DNA of 64,000 nucleotides from the NCBI GenBank assembly GCA_902729315.2, contig LR746279.1:3566001-3630000 (forward strand). The letters are read 5' to 3'. A program made the translations under genes and the position numbers. The notes below the pieces were generated by a model, which ran no database searches, was not told where the DNA came from, and worked only from the letters and a program-made list of their open reading frames with translations. How positions within the stretch are numbered: the stretch's first letter is position 1; each line of letters opens with the position of its first letter. Positions 13,301-25,036 of the stretch are shown here, piece after piece. The DNA is from Spirodela intermedia. Lineage: Eukaryota; Streptophyta; Magnoliopsida; Alismatales; Araceae.

Positions 13301-16300
13301 GATGTATATAATTAAATTATGTAAAAATAAGTGAATTATATGAAGTTCGCTCAATGATGGCGTCATTATTGGATAGAGTCCTCTTTATGTTCTCAAAAGA
13401 AGTTTCCTGCTTGGAAATATAGTGAGAAGAACAAGAGTACGAACCAGAGTAGAAAGGACTGAGGCGGGGGAGAGGGAGAGGGAGAGGGAGAGTATGAAAA
13501 ACATTTTAAAACCTTGGAGTGTGATTTTGTTCCTGGGAAAGTGTTCTTACTGAGATATGGAGTGAGAAGAAAAACAGGAGCAAGAGCAGAGGGGGGGGGG
13601 GGACATAGAGTATTATGAATTCCTCATTGAAGAGATTTTAACTGCATCACCGAGATGCAAGATGATCCGCAAATTTTGATATTTTCTGGTCATGCAAGAT
13701 ATTTGGGTAGATGAAAGAAACGCAAAAACAATTTTGAAAAATGACAATAGTGCTGTGTGCAATGTGCCACATTCAACTATTGTTGTGGGAATATTAGGAC
13801 TAGGGGCTGGGGTTTTTTGAACATAGATAATACCTAAAATCACCTAGTATTTGAAACTATAATGCCCTAAACTCACTTTATTGAGTTACACCATAGAAAT
13901 GTTACCAATTTCTTTTAAAATATGAAGACACCATGTTTTTTAATTTATCTCGTGTTTTATGCATTTATTTATCTTATGTGTATTTTAAAGTGCAACTAAT
14001 GATGACACTGAAGCTGGGACAATAAAAGATGACTCTAACACGGTTTTCAAATTCACACGTTTTAAGCGAAATATTAGGTGGCTGATATCTCAAGAAAAAG
14101 AAAAGGAAATGAAAATAATTGTAACCGTTTATTCTAGAGATGGACGACAGTCATTTTCTCTTAATCCGTTTCCATTATGCAAGGATTTAAGTATGAACGT
14201 GTTGAATGATTCAATTCCTGAGGAAATTGTCTATCCTTTGGATTTCGAGCATCCGTAATTGTTTTGATAATTCTATGATACTCTTATCATTCTTTCCTTT
14301 TGGAAAGGATTACAATGTGGACATGTTTAACTAGTGGTAGAACAGGAACCCAATTATAAACAAGCTTTAGGTCCCACGTTACTTGACCTGGCAAAATTTG
14401 ATTAATTTGACACTGTTGTGAGAAATTTTCGTTTAAGCTCGACTTATTCTCTCATTGTTCTATACACGTTTCCCTGAGCGGATGAGTTCTTGAACAGGGG
14501 ATAACTTGTTTCTCCTTGTTTTACAGAAGTTTGAGATCAAACAGATTCTCTGGTCCTATCCCAAAGGAGCTTGGAGAGTTGAATTCTTTAGAAGAACTGT
14601 GAGTGTATCTTGTTGAAGTCAAATCCATTGAAGTTTGTTTCATATACTGGACTCTTTTGGGCTTCTGGTTCATTTTTTTTGGGATGTTATTTGCTGTTCT
14701 CGATGAGAAATAGAAGAGCCAAGTTTTCTGTAGAAGATGATGGGGACTGATTTATCTTTTTTTCCTACTAATCTACTTTTAGACACATAGATAGCAGTGG
14801 GCTTACTGGAGAGATTCCTGCAGAACTTGGGAAGCTAAGTAATCTTCGCACCATGTAAGGAACTCTCTCCTTAGCAACTTAAAGTTACTGCATATAGACG
14901 GAATGGAATGATTTTCTCGAAAGATCAAAATTCAAGAGAACTGCACTGTAATAGTAGACACGTTCAGATTTGTTGGGTTTGTGTCTGTTGCAGCTGGGCG
15001 TTTGACAACCTTTTTACGGGGAAGTTACCAGAGTTTTTCGGACGTCTTGTCAAACTTGAGGAGATGTAAGCACAATTTTCCTCTGATCATCAATGGAATA
15101 GGATGCCTTTAAAGAGATCCTTCACATCGAGATTTTTTTTATTTCTATTTTATTTCAGGCGCATTCATGGAACAGAGCTGGAAGGACCCATTCCAAGCAA
15201 CTATTCTTCTCTAACGAATTTACGAGAGCTGTAAGTATATGGATGTGGTACTAAATAAGGAGTTCTTGATTTTTATTTCTTTCTCATAAATTCTATAGGT
15301 TCTAAATCTGGATACTCAGAGAAAGTCTTAAATGTTCGGAACTAGGTCTTCTAGTATCTTGGAGAAGTTTGTAAGATTGCAGATCAGAAAATATGTATTT
15401 CTATGAATCTTGACCAAACAACTGTTAACAAACATACAGGATACATTCGTCCATCCTGGTTAATAAAAGTCCACAGCTTATTCGTTTCATCTCTTATGTC
15501 ACGTAACATTGAATATTTGGATTGTTTCATTTAAACATTTGGAGTTTTGTTCATTGGGTAGCTTCCTCTTTGAATTTTGTTGGATCAAAATAAAAGAACA
15601 TGAAAAATCCCTTGGGAAGAAGCTTTTCTCTTATTTTACGGCAAATCAACTCATTTTGTCACTAACAATGGTAAAGGAAATCAGACTAATTGTCGAAGTC
15701 TATATACGAGGGTAAAATACTTTGATGGACTGATAGATAGACTGATATACAAACAGATCGAAAGGCAGAGGGATATTGAGGAAATCTTCACCTTAAAGTC
15801 ATGGTGCTTTTCTGATTTTTTTTTTCTTAAGAATGTTGATATATCAATATCTGGAAATCAGTGACACAGTTATCTTTCAGTGATCACTTTACCGTTCTAA
15901 GCTTCAATCATCATTTACAAGCTGATGATATTCTTATTATACCGGGTTCGATCACTTTTTCAAAAACGGCATCTATGAAATTTGGTGAAGAGGAACATTG
16001 CTGGATCACAGTGGTATAAATTTTAATTCATTTAATTATTACTTAATGAACAACACGTTTATCTTTCACAGGAGTCTTGGTGATCTTACAAAGGTGGATT
16101 CTACAGTTGCATTCGTAGAAAGCCTGAAAAACTTGTCTATCTTGTAAGATATTATGTCCTTTTTTTTTTCTCCTATTGACGAAAAATCATGAACTTAAAG
16201 CTAACACTCATGGTGCAGATCCTTGAGAAACTGTCTAATAGTTGGTCCACTTCCCAATAAACTGGAATCCTTTCTGGAATTGGTTTACTTGTAAGTTGAC

Positions 16301-19300
16301 TTACTATGAAACTAGTGATATCTTATTTCTGAGTAATGTTACAATGTATTGTGCTCTAGGTGATGTCTCATATCAATGGCTGAAAATAACGTTTTTTCTA
16401 GTCAACTTTAATGATGAATGAAGAGCTGCAGGTGAGATGTCATTTAATCATGTTGATCCAGAGAAGAGAATTGCTGGGAACAAATTTAAAAGAAGAGAAA
16501 AGGAGGAACCTGACAAGGTCGAAAAAGACTACTAAACATAGGGGAAAATCTGCCTTCGATGCATATTTCTAATGCTAACACATTAGACACTCTCATATTT
16601 GCGAACTGAGTGTGAGACTAGATTCCTGATTCTTTGAAAGGAAAAGCTTGTGGAATCCTCACTTTAACATAAATGTACACGGGCACATTTACATTTGATA
16701 CTTGCTGAAGACTGCATTTAATTGTCATTTTACATGAGAAGATTGATAAATGATAGATGATTGGAACTCAGCCAGATGCTTAACCAGTGACTAATATGAA
16801 TGTTTGAATCGAATTCCCCTTTCCATTAGAGGAATACCATCATTCTATAAAACCAAAATATATGCATTTGTCCGTTTCCCAAAGAGTTAATACCAGTTTT
16901 CCTTCTCTGAAAAATGAAATCCTTCGTCTAAGCCTACGTGCAGTTTATTTCTTCTAGATTTTTCTATATGAGTGGTTATGAGTCCTGTACTAGTGCATGT
17001 TCTCCTTTCTTTTATATGTGAAGGTTACCTAATTTGATAATAATTTTTTTGCTTCTGTAGCGTTTCTAAATGGAACTTTTTAATCTTAATAAGAGTAGTA
17101 TTTGCGAATGGCATTGTGTGACATCGCATGAAGTGCCATAGTGTAGTTTTTCCAGCCCTAGGAAACTCTCTTTCTAACAATGAGGATGGACTTCCTCTGT
17201 TTCATGTTTCTGAATGCTTTAATTGCTAGGAATGATATCAATTGGCTAATGCAGGGACTTGAGCTTCAACAAGTTGACAGGTCATATACCAGACTCCTTC
17301 CAGAATTTAACATCAATACAAGCCCTGTAAGTTTTGTGTCTGAAAAGCTTGACTTTGTAGCTTCGTCCTTGATGAGGTTGAAAGTGTCATTTCATTTCTT
17401 CCAACTTGAGATTTCAGAGCATGTGTTTTATTTTTTAATCTACATGAATTTCAATTTATAAAATCTATTCCCCCTGCATCTTGTGTAACATCAAATGCAG
17501 TGAAGAGAAACACTGAGTCGCTTCTTATATGTGTGATCCTAAATTTGTACTAAACAGAATTTTCAATTTTTGTCATTTCATGTCGCTGAGCCATCTTTGA
17601 GTTTAACCATGTGCCTAGTATCCAATCTTCTGGGCTAAGTGATAGTGGATTGGCTGAGAGAAACCTCAACTCCTGGGAAAATTAGATGAAATTTGGAGGA
17701 GAAACATATTTTCTTCTGTTACAACTTCAGCTTGTTCAAATTACATAATTTTTACATATCCTCTTAGAAACAACTAAATAGCTCCTTTTGTAAACCTCAA
17801 AACGACAATGACCATGGACAACGTTATATTATATGCATTGATACAGTTGGAAATTCTAGGTCGTAAGAAATAATGTAAAAGGTTGAGGGTATTTTGGGAC
17901 AAATTGTCTAAGGTTCCTCCTTATATAAAGGGTGTTAAAGGTGAATGAAAATTGAGGCAGTTGTTTGCTGTTCTCCACTCTGTCCTCTGTGGCAGAAGTT
18001 ATTCTTCTTGTTCCTATGATTTTTTGCATGATATAAAAGCTTAAGTAAACCTTAGCACCACCACCACCATTGATGTCGTCACCGCTGCCACTGCCACCAC
18101 CTTTGTTTGGCATCTCTTCTCTAGAGGAGCACCATTGCTGCCAACATCAATGTCTGGCAGTATTTGGGATCTCTTGTTTGGTGGTATCTGCCATCTCCCA
18201 TCAGCAGCCACCGTCACCAGTGCTGCCTCTATTTGGCATTGGCTTTGTTTGGCGTCCCTTGTTTGGGGAAGTGTCATCGCCACTATCTCTAACATCCTCT
18301 ACTATCATTTGTTGGAGGTATTCACGTTGTGTTACTTTTCGGCAAAGTCTTCTGCCTATGTTGAATATCTATTCAGCGAGGGTTTCTACCTCTACTAAGT
18401 ATCTTTTTGGCTAGGGTTTTTGCCTTTGCCAAGTATCTTTTCAGTGAAGGTTTCAACCTCTATTAAATATCTTTATGACAAGGGTCTCTACCTCTATTGT
18501 GTTACTTTCCAGCGAGGTCTTATATCTCCGTTGAGTAGTAGAGGTTTCCTAATTCTGCTGCGTATCATTTCGGCAAGGCTTTCTTCCTTTGTCATGCTAC
18601 TTTTTGGCGAAGTCTTCTGCCTCCGTTGAGTATCTTTCTGACATCATTCCTATGTAGTCATCTATGAGGTGTTTTCTTAGTCTAGTGTCGTCGTCCGTAC
18701 TCTTCAATCTGACTTCCTCTGTTCTGCATCAGTCCAATGTTCTCCCTAGTTGGCCACCAGAGTTTCCCATAGTCTGTGTTGTTCTCACCTGTCTCATATG
18801 ATACTGTCCCTCCATCTGGCATTGTCCTTTCTCTGTCCGAGAATGTTCTCTATCTAGTGCCATCTCGAGTGTGCCAAGGTCATCTTGCATCGTTTGACAT
18901 CACAAAGTATTATTGTCCTATGAAGTAGGCCTACAATGTCACAACCAAGCAGAAGAGGAGCTTTTTGACACTGTCACAGGGAGAGTTGTTGTCACAACCG
19001 ATCGTCATTGTCACAAGTTTACTTTCTAACAAGTGAATGCTCAACAAGGACTTAATCAAGATGAACTTTTTCAAAGTTAATCATGAGGGAGAGTGTTGGA
19101 AGTTCTAGGTCATAAAGAAATAATGTAAAAGATTGAAGGTTTTTGGAGACAGTTGTCTAAGGTTCCTCCTATATAAGTGAATGGAAATTGAGGTGGTTGT
19201 CCACTGTTCTCGTCTGTCTTCTGTAACAGAGGTTATTCTTCTTGTTCCTATGATTTTCTATAGATGCCAAGGAATCCAAATTCAAATGGAAGGAAATTAC

Positions 19301-22300
19301 TCTCTGTTTCAGAAAGCATCCATATGCATCTTTTTTCTTAGAACAATTTGACCAATTATTCTATGGTCAGTCTTTTCCGTCGTAGTATCTCCTTGTTCAT
19401 TGACTTTGTTCCATTTACTCTATAATCAATTTTACTCGCTTATTTTCTCTACCAAATCCCTTCTAGATGTGGTCTTCTATGGTGTTCCATAGGGCGACAT
19501 GCCAGCTTTTCATGGTTATCCTTGGTTCGCGATCAATTTCAGGTTTCTTGGAAGCAACAATCTATCTGGGCTTCTACCTCAGCATATTCTAGTGCCATCA
19601 ATGACAACCTTGTAAGAAGCAGTGACATGCACTCTCTCATTTATGTGAAGCATATTTTCAGCTAGCATGATGAAAAGCCATCTAATAGAACATTTATACT
19701 CTTCTTCTTATTCTTCTTGGATTTCCTGCTGGAAACGTGCAGATAGCTGTTGGACTCTCATAAACCAATATGCACTGTATCAACATAACTCTTGATGCCC
19801 CTTTCTCTTTGTTGTAATGGAATTCGCTTCTTTTTATCATACTGGCATCCATGAGTGTTGACATGATTTTATTGGCTTTCTTCGTTCTTCCTATGGGATT
19901 TGATTTATTATGATTGAGCTCATACAAAGGCTTTGCAAATTCATTGCCTGTATCCTCACACTTTATTAGTATTAATTAAATCAAACTAATGAAGGGATCC
20001 TCTTGAGTTGATGATCAGAAACAGAGCCTCAAAATTTTTTTTGTGATGCTCAGTTACATGTGAAGACTCTTAAATCATGTTTATATGTATTAACCTTGCA
20101 CAATAGAGAGCTTACTCTCCACAACATGAAAACGGATGAAATTGGGCTTACATCCTCCAGGCAAGCTTATGGAACACTGATGAAAACTTGGCAATCTCTT
20201 TCAGATTCCAATGATAACCTGTGAGTGTTCATGAGACCTTTGACATTTGAATTGAAAAAGCAAGATCCAGAGGCCTCATTTTCATATCATTTAATTCCTT
20301 GAGATATCAAACTGGCAATTACTTATATTTAGACCTCAGCATGGTAAAGCCACAAATCTCAAAACTTGAAATGAAACAAGTATATTTCCTTCAGTTTTCT
20401 TTTGTTCACAGATTTCAGCACGAATTGACGTGGTCTTGACAGTTTGTACTTTTTTGTGGCAACTTGATGTACCCTGATGTCAACCCCTACGTAATTTCTA
20501 TTTTCTATCAGATGTCAACACTTTTCTCAAAAGAGTTGACCTCGGTGAACCCAACGTTGTGTTTGCCATAGGTGTCAACACTTGTCATCCTAGATGCCAG
20601 CTTGAGACATGATCTTCTTTTAGACTTTCTTTATTGATACTTTACGACCTTGTTGTTTAGATTTAGACGATCTAATCTATTTGAGTGCTTACAATTATTG
20701 GCATTTGAGGAGATTATTTTTCTCTACGGTTGGCGAGCAAGGTGTTAAACCTTGGGTGATCTTCTCGAAAAATCCTTGTCCCAGTTGTTAGCATTTCTTT
20801 AGCTTTTGATATCAAATAACCTAAGTAAATACTAACTAAGTTTGAACAATTTTGGCCCAAAAATTGAGTAGTCGTGAGCATCGTAATCATTTTGCATTAA
20901 TAATTTTTTTTTGGAAATTAGTTTGGCTCATCAAAATCAAGTTTTGTAATGCTGCAACCTGGTTTTTAAACCTAAAAAGAGACTTAAGTGGAAATGCTAG
21001 GTCAAAGGCCATTTGATGTTAGGATCACGTCCAATAGTCAGAGGCCATTTTATAGTAGAGAGCGAAACCTTGACCATGATGCCCTTGAGTTTGTCTGATA
21101 CATGTATGACGGATCTAAATCCAAACCCACTATGGCAATGCACCTCACTTCCTTGATATCAACCCATTCAGGGGACTTGCCTCTATGGTAGTGAACGGAT
21201 CCTCTTAGACTTTATCTTTCTAAGTCTATCTGTTCAATGTGACAACAGGTCTGCCTTCTTGGGCTTGGGGCGGGCCTCTTAGTGAATCCTTCCACCATGG
21301 CTACTGACCAGGTTTCTTGGACTAGGGTGACATTCAAACTCTGACATTCGGAGCTTGGTAGAGAGGGATCCACGCGAATAAAATAGTCATAAACCAGACA
21401 GTAGGTATTGGACGGTACATTTGATCATACAGCACCATGTTAGAGCGTGAAACATGCATTTTGCAATTCATTTTTTGAAGTGACGTTCAGAAATTCAGAT
21501 GCCTGGCATGTTGCAGCCAAAACTAATGAATCCCCTGAACTAGAAATAAACACAGATCTGCATGGTCATATTACATCTGAAGACATAAGAGCAGGCTGGC
21601 TAGATATGAAATCTAAATAGCATTAAAAAAGTGCCCGCTGGATGCTCCTCTTCTGTTCTCACTCTGATCTGGTTTTGGCTAAACTAGACCCAATGAAGGG
21701 AAATGTCAACCCCTTGATAGAACATAAAAGAAAATACAAAGAAACCTGGAAGAGTTGCTCGCTGGTTGAGGAAGAAGATGATGTAGCCCAGGACACAAGT
21801 TGAAGTCTCAACATCGAATTTGAGCCCGATTCCTAAATTTGGGCCATAAGTGACTTGTCACTTCAACAGATGCAGCTTGTCCTTTTTCCGGAATCCAAAT
21901 CAGACTGGTCACCGTTTCCAATAAGAGGAGACCCCCCTTTTCTTCCTCACCATAAGATCACATGTACCATCTGACCCTGCAAGCTTCGGACAAAGTTTCA
22001 ATAGCAAATAAAGGGGAGTCTTTAAAGCCTGTTGGAGCCTGGTTTAAGGCCCACGAGAGATCAGAAATTGTTTCAAGGAAAAACAAGATGTTTCTTTTGC
22101 CCCTCCCAGGCGATCAGAAAAATAAAGAAATGGTTGATATATTCAAGATAATTGCGTATTTATAAAATAATTACCATCTCAATTCATCCTATTTCATCAG
22201 ATCGGGGGTGTGATATGCTTTGAAAATCTTTCTAACACCAGTTCAGCAGTGCCCCATTGAAATTCAGTACGAGGTAGGTGGTAATGGTAGCTTTTACACT

Positions 22301-23198
22301 GTTGTTCTTCCTCCTCTTTGAATCTTATATATATTTACACTGTACATGCATATTATATATCCTCCATCTGATTTTGGGCAGCCGGGTTTTTCTGTGTTTA
22401 TTCTTATAAATGGATAATCTCTTTGATCACACAAAGCACCTCAGCGCTTCAGCTTTGTAGAATCACAAAAATGCATGATGTAAATTTATGAACTGTGTTT
22501 AACGCCTGGGTTTGCTCCCTTTCCTGTAGAGACATCTCCTTCAATCAGATCACCGGGAGGTCTCCTCTGAACCATAATAGATCGAAATTATCAGCGTATG
22601 TTAATAAGAACTTTTACATTATCACACGGCCATGATGCTTTCAGGGTTTGAAGATTACTGTATAACGATTTGCAGGAATTTTATTGGCACCTCCGTTGAC
22701 ACAGACGATCTGAGATACAGGTAATTATGGTGCTTTGACTTCCGTAGTACTTCCGTTGTGTTCTGACTTTGTAAGCTTCATATATGGATAGGAACCTGAT
22801 ATAGTGTTTGAGTTTTGATTCCAAGCTCTGCATGGTCATCTTGTTCTTTACTAATTGAGTGAGGTGCATCCCATGTAGGCAAGATGGGGACATTTTAAGC
22901 TGCCTCAGAGCTGGTGCATCGTGTAGTAGCAAAGATGTGCCCTGTAAGTTTTTTCTACTTTTAGTAGTGAATTAGATTGATCACGCATCACTTTGCTGGG
23001 GCCATTCTGGGTTTTGAATCATAACCATCAGTGAAGTCTCTGTACCGTTGGTCGCCCAGTTCCTCTGAGTTTTCTTTTTTTTTTTCTTTTTATAACTGGA
23101 GAAGCTTTCTCTCATCCATGGGAATAATATAAACTGCGCTTTTCCATTATTCAGCATTGCATCTCTAATCTCTCTCCCTCTCCTTCTCTTTCTGTGTG

Positions 23199-23235
<37 letters not shown>

Positions 23236-24413
23236 CCCACTTCCTCTCCCTCTCTCTCTCTGTCTGCCTCTCTCTCTCTCTTTCTCTCCCTCTTTTTCTG
23301 TGTGTACCTCTCTCCCTCTCTATCTTCTCTCTCTCTCTCTCGGTCTGTGGGCAGAGACCCAGAGCTCAGACCCATCCTCTTTTTGCTTTCCGGCAGATAC
23401 AAACACCTCCATCTCCATCAACTGTGGGGGGCCCGAGCAAGAATCTAACTCTGGAATCATCTTCTCCGCCGACTCCGAAGATCTTGGAGCCGCCTCTTTC
23501 TACCTCGACCCGCATCGGCCATGGCTGGTGAGCAGCTCACGCTCGTACTTCCCCAGCTCCGCGAAATCTGTAGCCGCCACAGACCTAAAGATCGAGGGCA
23601 CCTCAGATCCCCATCTGTACAAGACGGCGAGACTATCCACCGGCTCCCTGAGGTATTTTGCTCTCAGAATGAAACCAGGGAACTACTCTGTGGAGCTCCA
23701 CTTCGCTGAGATAATCTTGGAGGACGATGATGATGGTGATATGCAGTCTTTGGTGGGCCCCGGGCGGCGGCTGTTCGACGTCTATCTCCAGGTTTTTTTT
23801 GGGGGGGGGGGAGGGGAAGAAGATAAAAATCTGCTACTTTTAGCAAAATTCCGACAGGATAGTCCAATGAATGTGGTGTCCATGATGCAGGGTGTGAGGG
23901 TGCTGCGAGACTTCAACATCCAGGCGGAGGCCAACGGGTCGAGGAGAGCCCTGGTCAAAGAGTTCACGGTCAACGTCAGCGTTGACGGGATCGTTGACAT
24001 CCACTTCTTCTGGGCTGGAAGAGGGACATGCTGCATCCCCCGCCAGGGGACCTTCGGCCCGCTGGTGTCGGCCATAAATATTTCCCGACGTCCGCAGCAA
24101 GCCCAACATCTTTCGTTCATTTATTTTGACTTATTTGTTCTGACTTCTTGGTGGGTTGTTGACTTTCGGATCCGGTGTGGTGGGTTTAGATCTCGAAGAT
24201 GAGGAGACGCCGGAATCCGGCCGGAGGAATAGCAGCGGCGGCGGCGGCGGCGGCGGCGGCGGCTTGAAGAAGGAGATTGTGGTGGGGATCGTCTTCGGTT
24301 GCGCCGCCGGGCTGCTCATCTTAGCCTCTGTGTTGTACCTGTGGTGGAAGAAGGACGACGGAGAGGGTAGCAAGTGGGCGCACCGGGGATTCTCCGAAGT
24401 CAACGATGACTGA
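10379..24413 (+). CDS. LRR-malectin receptor-like protein without kinase domain (LRR-VIII-2 type)
   Basis: Fifteen coding exons: 10379-10466, 10589-10745, 10996-11067, 14527-14598, 14783-14854, 14994-15065, 15159-15230, 16072-16143, 16219-16290, 17255-17326, 19543-19611, 22530-22595, 22676-22720, 22879-22943, 23397-23791, 23891-24089 and 24190-24413 (seventeen blocks if each 72-bp repeat exon is counted). All borders are GT..AG and phases match throughout, giving 627 residues with no stop. Order: signal peptide 1-22; Cys-containing cap 23-81; about ten 24-residue LRRs to 318, mostly one per 72-bp exon, as in LRR-VIII receptors (for example SLRSNRFSGPIPKELGEL); Cys linker; malectin-like domain about 356-550 (INCGG start, HFAEI, RRLFDVYLQ, DFNIQAEA, FFWAGRGT, FGPLVSAI); nine glycines; membrane helix about 583-605; 22-residue tail. 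The family, such as Arabidopsis At1g53430, normally continues into a Ser/Thr kinase. Here a stop follows and the next gene starts 0.6 kb downstream. It may act as a co-receptor or decoy (inference). The last intron (24090-24189) is the least certain. Confidence 0.85.
11068..11827 (+). repeat. 261-bp tandem triplication carrying LRR-exon fossils
   Basis: Units end at 11328 and 11589, each 261 bp after the end of the first LRR exon (11067); a third copy runs to about 11800. Each unit contains a copy of the 3' half of that exon (LPAEIGSLSNLEFL and variants) followed by a usable GTGACT donor. The 5' part of each copied exon has diverged and the AG acceptor is missing. Units 1-3 also stay open in one frame for about 85 codons. 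They lie inside the 3.5-kb intron of the receptor gene and are best read as non-spliced fossils of exon duplication. Confidence 0.85.
11828..14526 (+). other. Intron of receptor gene, no further gene
   Basis: AT-rich intron sequence without a coding domain. It holds short purine tracts such as (GGGAGA)n near 13466-13491 and a G-run near 13591-13602. Confidence 0.5.
17845..19262 (+). mobile_element. Small non-coding LTR element (TRIM-like, copia style) in receptor intron
   Basis: Two direct repeats of about 184 and 169 bp (17845-18028 and 19094-19262) share the same order of phrases: TTGGAA..TTCTAGGTC, AAATAATGTAAAAG, TTGTCTAAGGTTCCTCC, TTATTCTTCTTGTTCCTATG. The first ends in CA and is followed by TGATATAAAAGCTT, a decayed match to the initiator-tRNA-Met primer site TGGTATCAGAGC known from copia elements. 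The second is preceded by a purine tract (ATGAGGGAGAG) and starts TGTTGG, the usual copia border. The internal 1.07 kb encodes no gag or pol. Size and structure fit a terminal-repeat retrotransposon in miniature. LTR identity is clearly below 90 percent by eye, so it is old. Confidence 0.75.
18331..18640 (+). repeat. Degenerate ~35-bp tandem repeat inside the LTR element
   Basis: Units follow the pattern (T)TTTCGGCRAGGKYTTCTRCCTCTRYTRAGTATC and recur about eight to nine times with substitutions and small indels. The array fills the middle of the internal region of the small LTR element. Confidence 0.7.
19612..22529 (+). other. 2.9-kb intron of receptor gene, probable transposon debris
   Basis: No domain is readable. 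The part at 20440-21480 has higher GC than its flanks and repeats short phrases (GTCAACAC, GATGTCAAC). This suggests an inserted repetitive element that I cannot name. Confidence 0.4.
23197..23345 (+). repeat. CT-rich microsatellite block in receptor intron
   Basis: A nearly pure pyrimidine stretch of about 150 bp precedes the malectin exon acceptor at 23396. It acts as a very long polypyrimidine tract. Open frames across it in several phases (SLSLSL) are composition artefacts. Confidence 0.85.
24237..24263 (+). repeat. (GGC)9 coding for nine glycines
   Basis: A trinucleotide repeat inside the last receptor exon encodes an oligo-Gly stretch just outside the membrane helix. Length variation would alter only linker length. 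Confidence 0.9.
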
Positions 24414-24779
24414 CTTAGAAGTCACCCCCATTGATAGCTGTTGGAATCCATAGTCAACCTGGCCTTCTCCTGGTAATTTATTTATTTGTGAAATGAATGA
24501 GCTGTTTCCCATCTCGGATGAGAATCTTTGGTCCGCCACGGGGTTTAATCTCCACCGTTCAATTCAGGAAAAAAAAAACGAAAAAAATAATATTAGATTC
24601 CAGCTTCGCGAAGCTTCGTCTCGGATCACGTTGACCGTCCGATCGGTGAGCTCGGTCGGATCGTACAGCTAGGGGCCCAGGAATTCTCTTCACCACTATT
24701 TGTACGGCCCTTCCCTCGTGCGGTGGATCGACAGAGCGATCCACCGTGGAACAACTTTAGTCGCTCTTATCCGGATGCC

Positions 24780-25036
24780 CGATTCACCATCCACGTCAGC
24801 AAAACCAGTGATTACGCTGCTCCTCAGGGTCATTTAAAACCCCGCGTCGTACCCATAACCTTCGTTTTCATGCTTTCGCGGCAACTCTCTCGCTAAATCT
24901 CTCTCTCTCTCTCTCTCTCCCTCTTTCTTTCTCTCTTTCTCTCTCTCGTCTCTTCTCCTTTCATGGTAGTTGTTGCAGATGGTAGAGAGAGAACGGGGCT
25001 GACGGGCTGGGGAGCGGACAGCTAGGTGGAGAGAAG
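24780..25036 (+). promoter_or_regulatory. Promoter and 5' leader of the MRC/PII1-like gene
   Basis: An ACGT-core element lies at about 24791 (CCACGTCAGC), a TATA-like TTTAAAAC at about 24833, and a CT microsatellite at about 24897-24950 where the leader should begin. Two short upstream ORFs start at 24963 (20 codons, stop 25023-25025) and about 24979 (7 codons), before the main ATG at 25037. Element roles are inferred from position. Confidence 0.4.

Noticed and set aside
15935-15955. GGGTTCGATCA resembling a tRNA T-loop
   Set aside because: No acceptor stem or anticodon arm could be built around it.
18070-18629. Open frames inside the small LTR element
   Set aside because: They lie in the tandem-repeat internal region and resemble no gag or pol protein.
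23194-23531. Long open frames beginning in the CT-rich block before the malectin exon
   Set aside because: Their N-terminal parts are Ser-Leu translations of a microsatellite; the real exon starts at 23397 after a splice acceptor.
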